32,251 nt of DNA, from contig CANGGT010000024.1 in assembly GCA_947453375.1 (NCBI GenBank), forward strand, positions 1 to 32,251, written 5' to 3'. Source of the stretch: Planctomycetaceae bacterium (GTDB taxonomy: Bacteria > Planctomycetota > Planctomycetia > Pirellulales > UBA1268). This document shows, piece by piece, positions 32,195 through 32,251 of the stretch. Every line of letters starts with the position of its first letter. The first letter of the stretch is position 1. The position numbers and the translations under genes were made by a program. The notes under the pieces were generated by a model that did no database searches, was not told where the DNA came from, and saw nothing but the letters and a program-made list of their open reading frames with translations.

Positions 32195-32251
32195 CACGGG
32201 GATCCTCATGGGGCTGGCCTGTCCAGCCAGGCCGCGGCCTTGAAGATACCC

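Overview
The window is GC-rich bacterial chromosome and looks like a member of the Planctomycetota, probably class Planctomycetia (Pirellulales-like). The evidence is a DUF1501 protein, a very long PVC-type dehydrogenase with HEAT-like repeats and a CxxCH haem site, a DUF4254 protein, a formylglycine-generating-enzyme-like protein, several secreted proteins of unknown function, and weak or absent Shine-Dalgarno sites at many starts. I see no insertion sequence, phage, CRISPR array or rRNA.

Layout. Positions 133-206 hold a lone tRNA-Arg(CCU). 424-3048 hold a DUF1501 protein and an orphan ATP-grasp protein. 3138-6421 hold a MacAB-like export system: adaptor and permease on +, with the ATPase facing them on -. 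6630-8431 hold a Gly/Tyr/Pro-rich secreted protein, an FGE-like protein with a histone-H1-like tail, and a small two-helix channel-like protein. 8466-11565 form a minus-strand operon of acyl carrier protein, inactive ketosynthase partner, active ketosynthase and DUF4254 protein. 11716-13145 hold a VanZ-like protein and a UDP-glucuronate decarboxylase-like epimerase, convergent with overlapping stops. 13238-17306 hold an SGNH-like protein and the haem-containing PVC dehydrogenase, one nucleotide apart. 17448-19691 hold a hydroxypyruvate-isomerase-like protein and a glycerate 2-kinase, convergent; the kinase is ATGA-coupled to an upstream gene of unknown function (19688-20542). 20645-23795 hold ribBA and a peptide-binding lipoprotein. 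23881-28031 hold a disordered EF-hand protein, a short hypothetical protein and an 888-residue TPM/coiled-coil membrane protein. 28048-28154 is a palindromic, MITE-like intergenic element. 28172-32194 hold a PDZ protein, a secreted protein of unknown function and an S10 carboxypeptidase-like enzyme.

How the genes work together. The clearest candidate for an undescribed system is the ACP / inactive KS partner / KS / DUF4254 operon. It has the minimal parts of a type II polyketide or aryl-polyene-type chain-building machine, with no ketoreductase or dehydratase beside it. The SGNH-like/PVC dehydrogenase pair probably acts in the periplasm on carbohydrates. The isomerase and kinase are compatible with glyoxylate/hydroxypyruvate to 2-phosphoglycerate metabolism, but the intermediate reductase is not in the window. 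All assignments come from reading motifs by eye; no database search was run.
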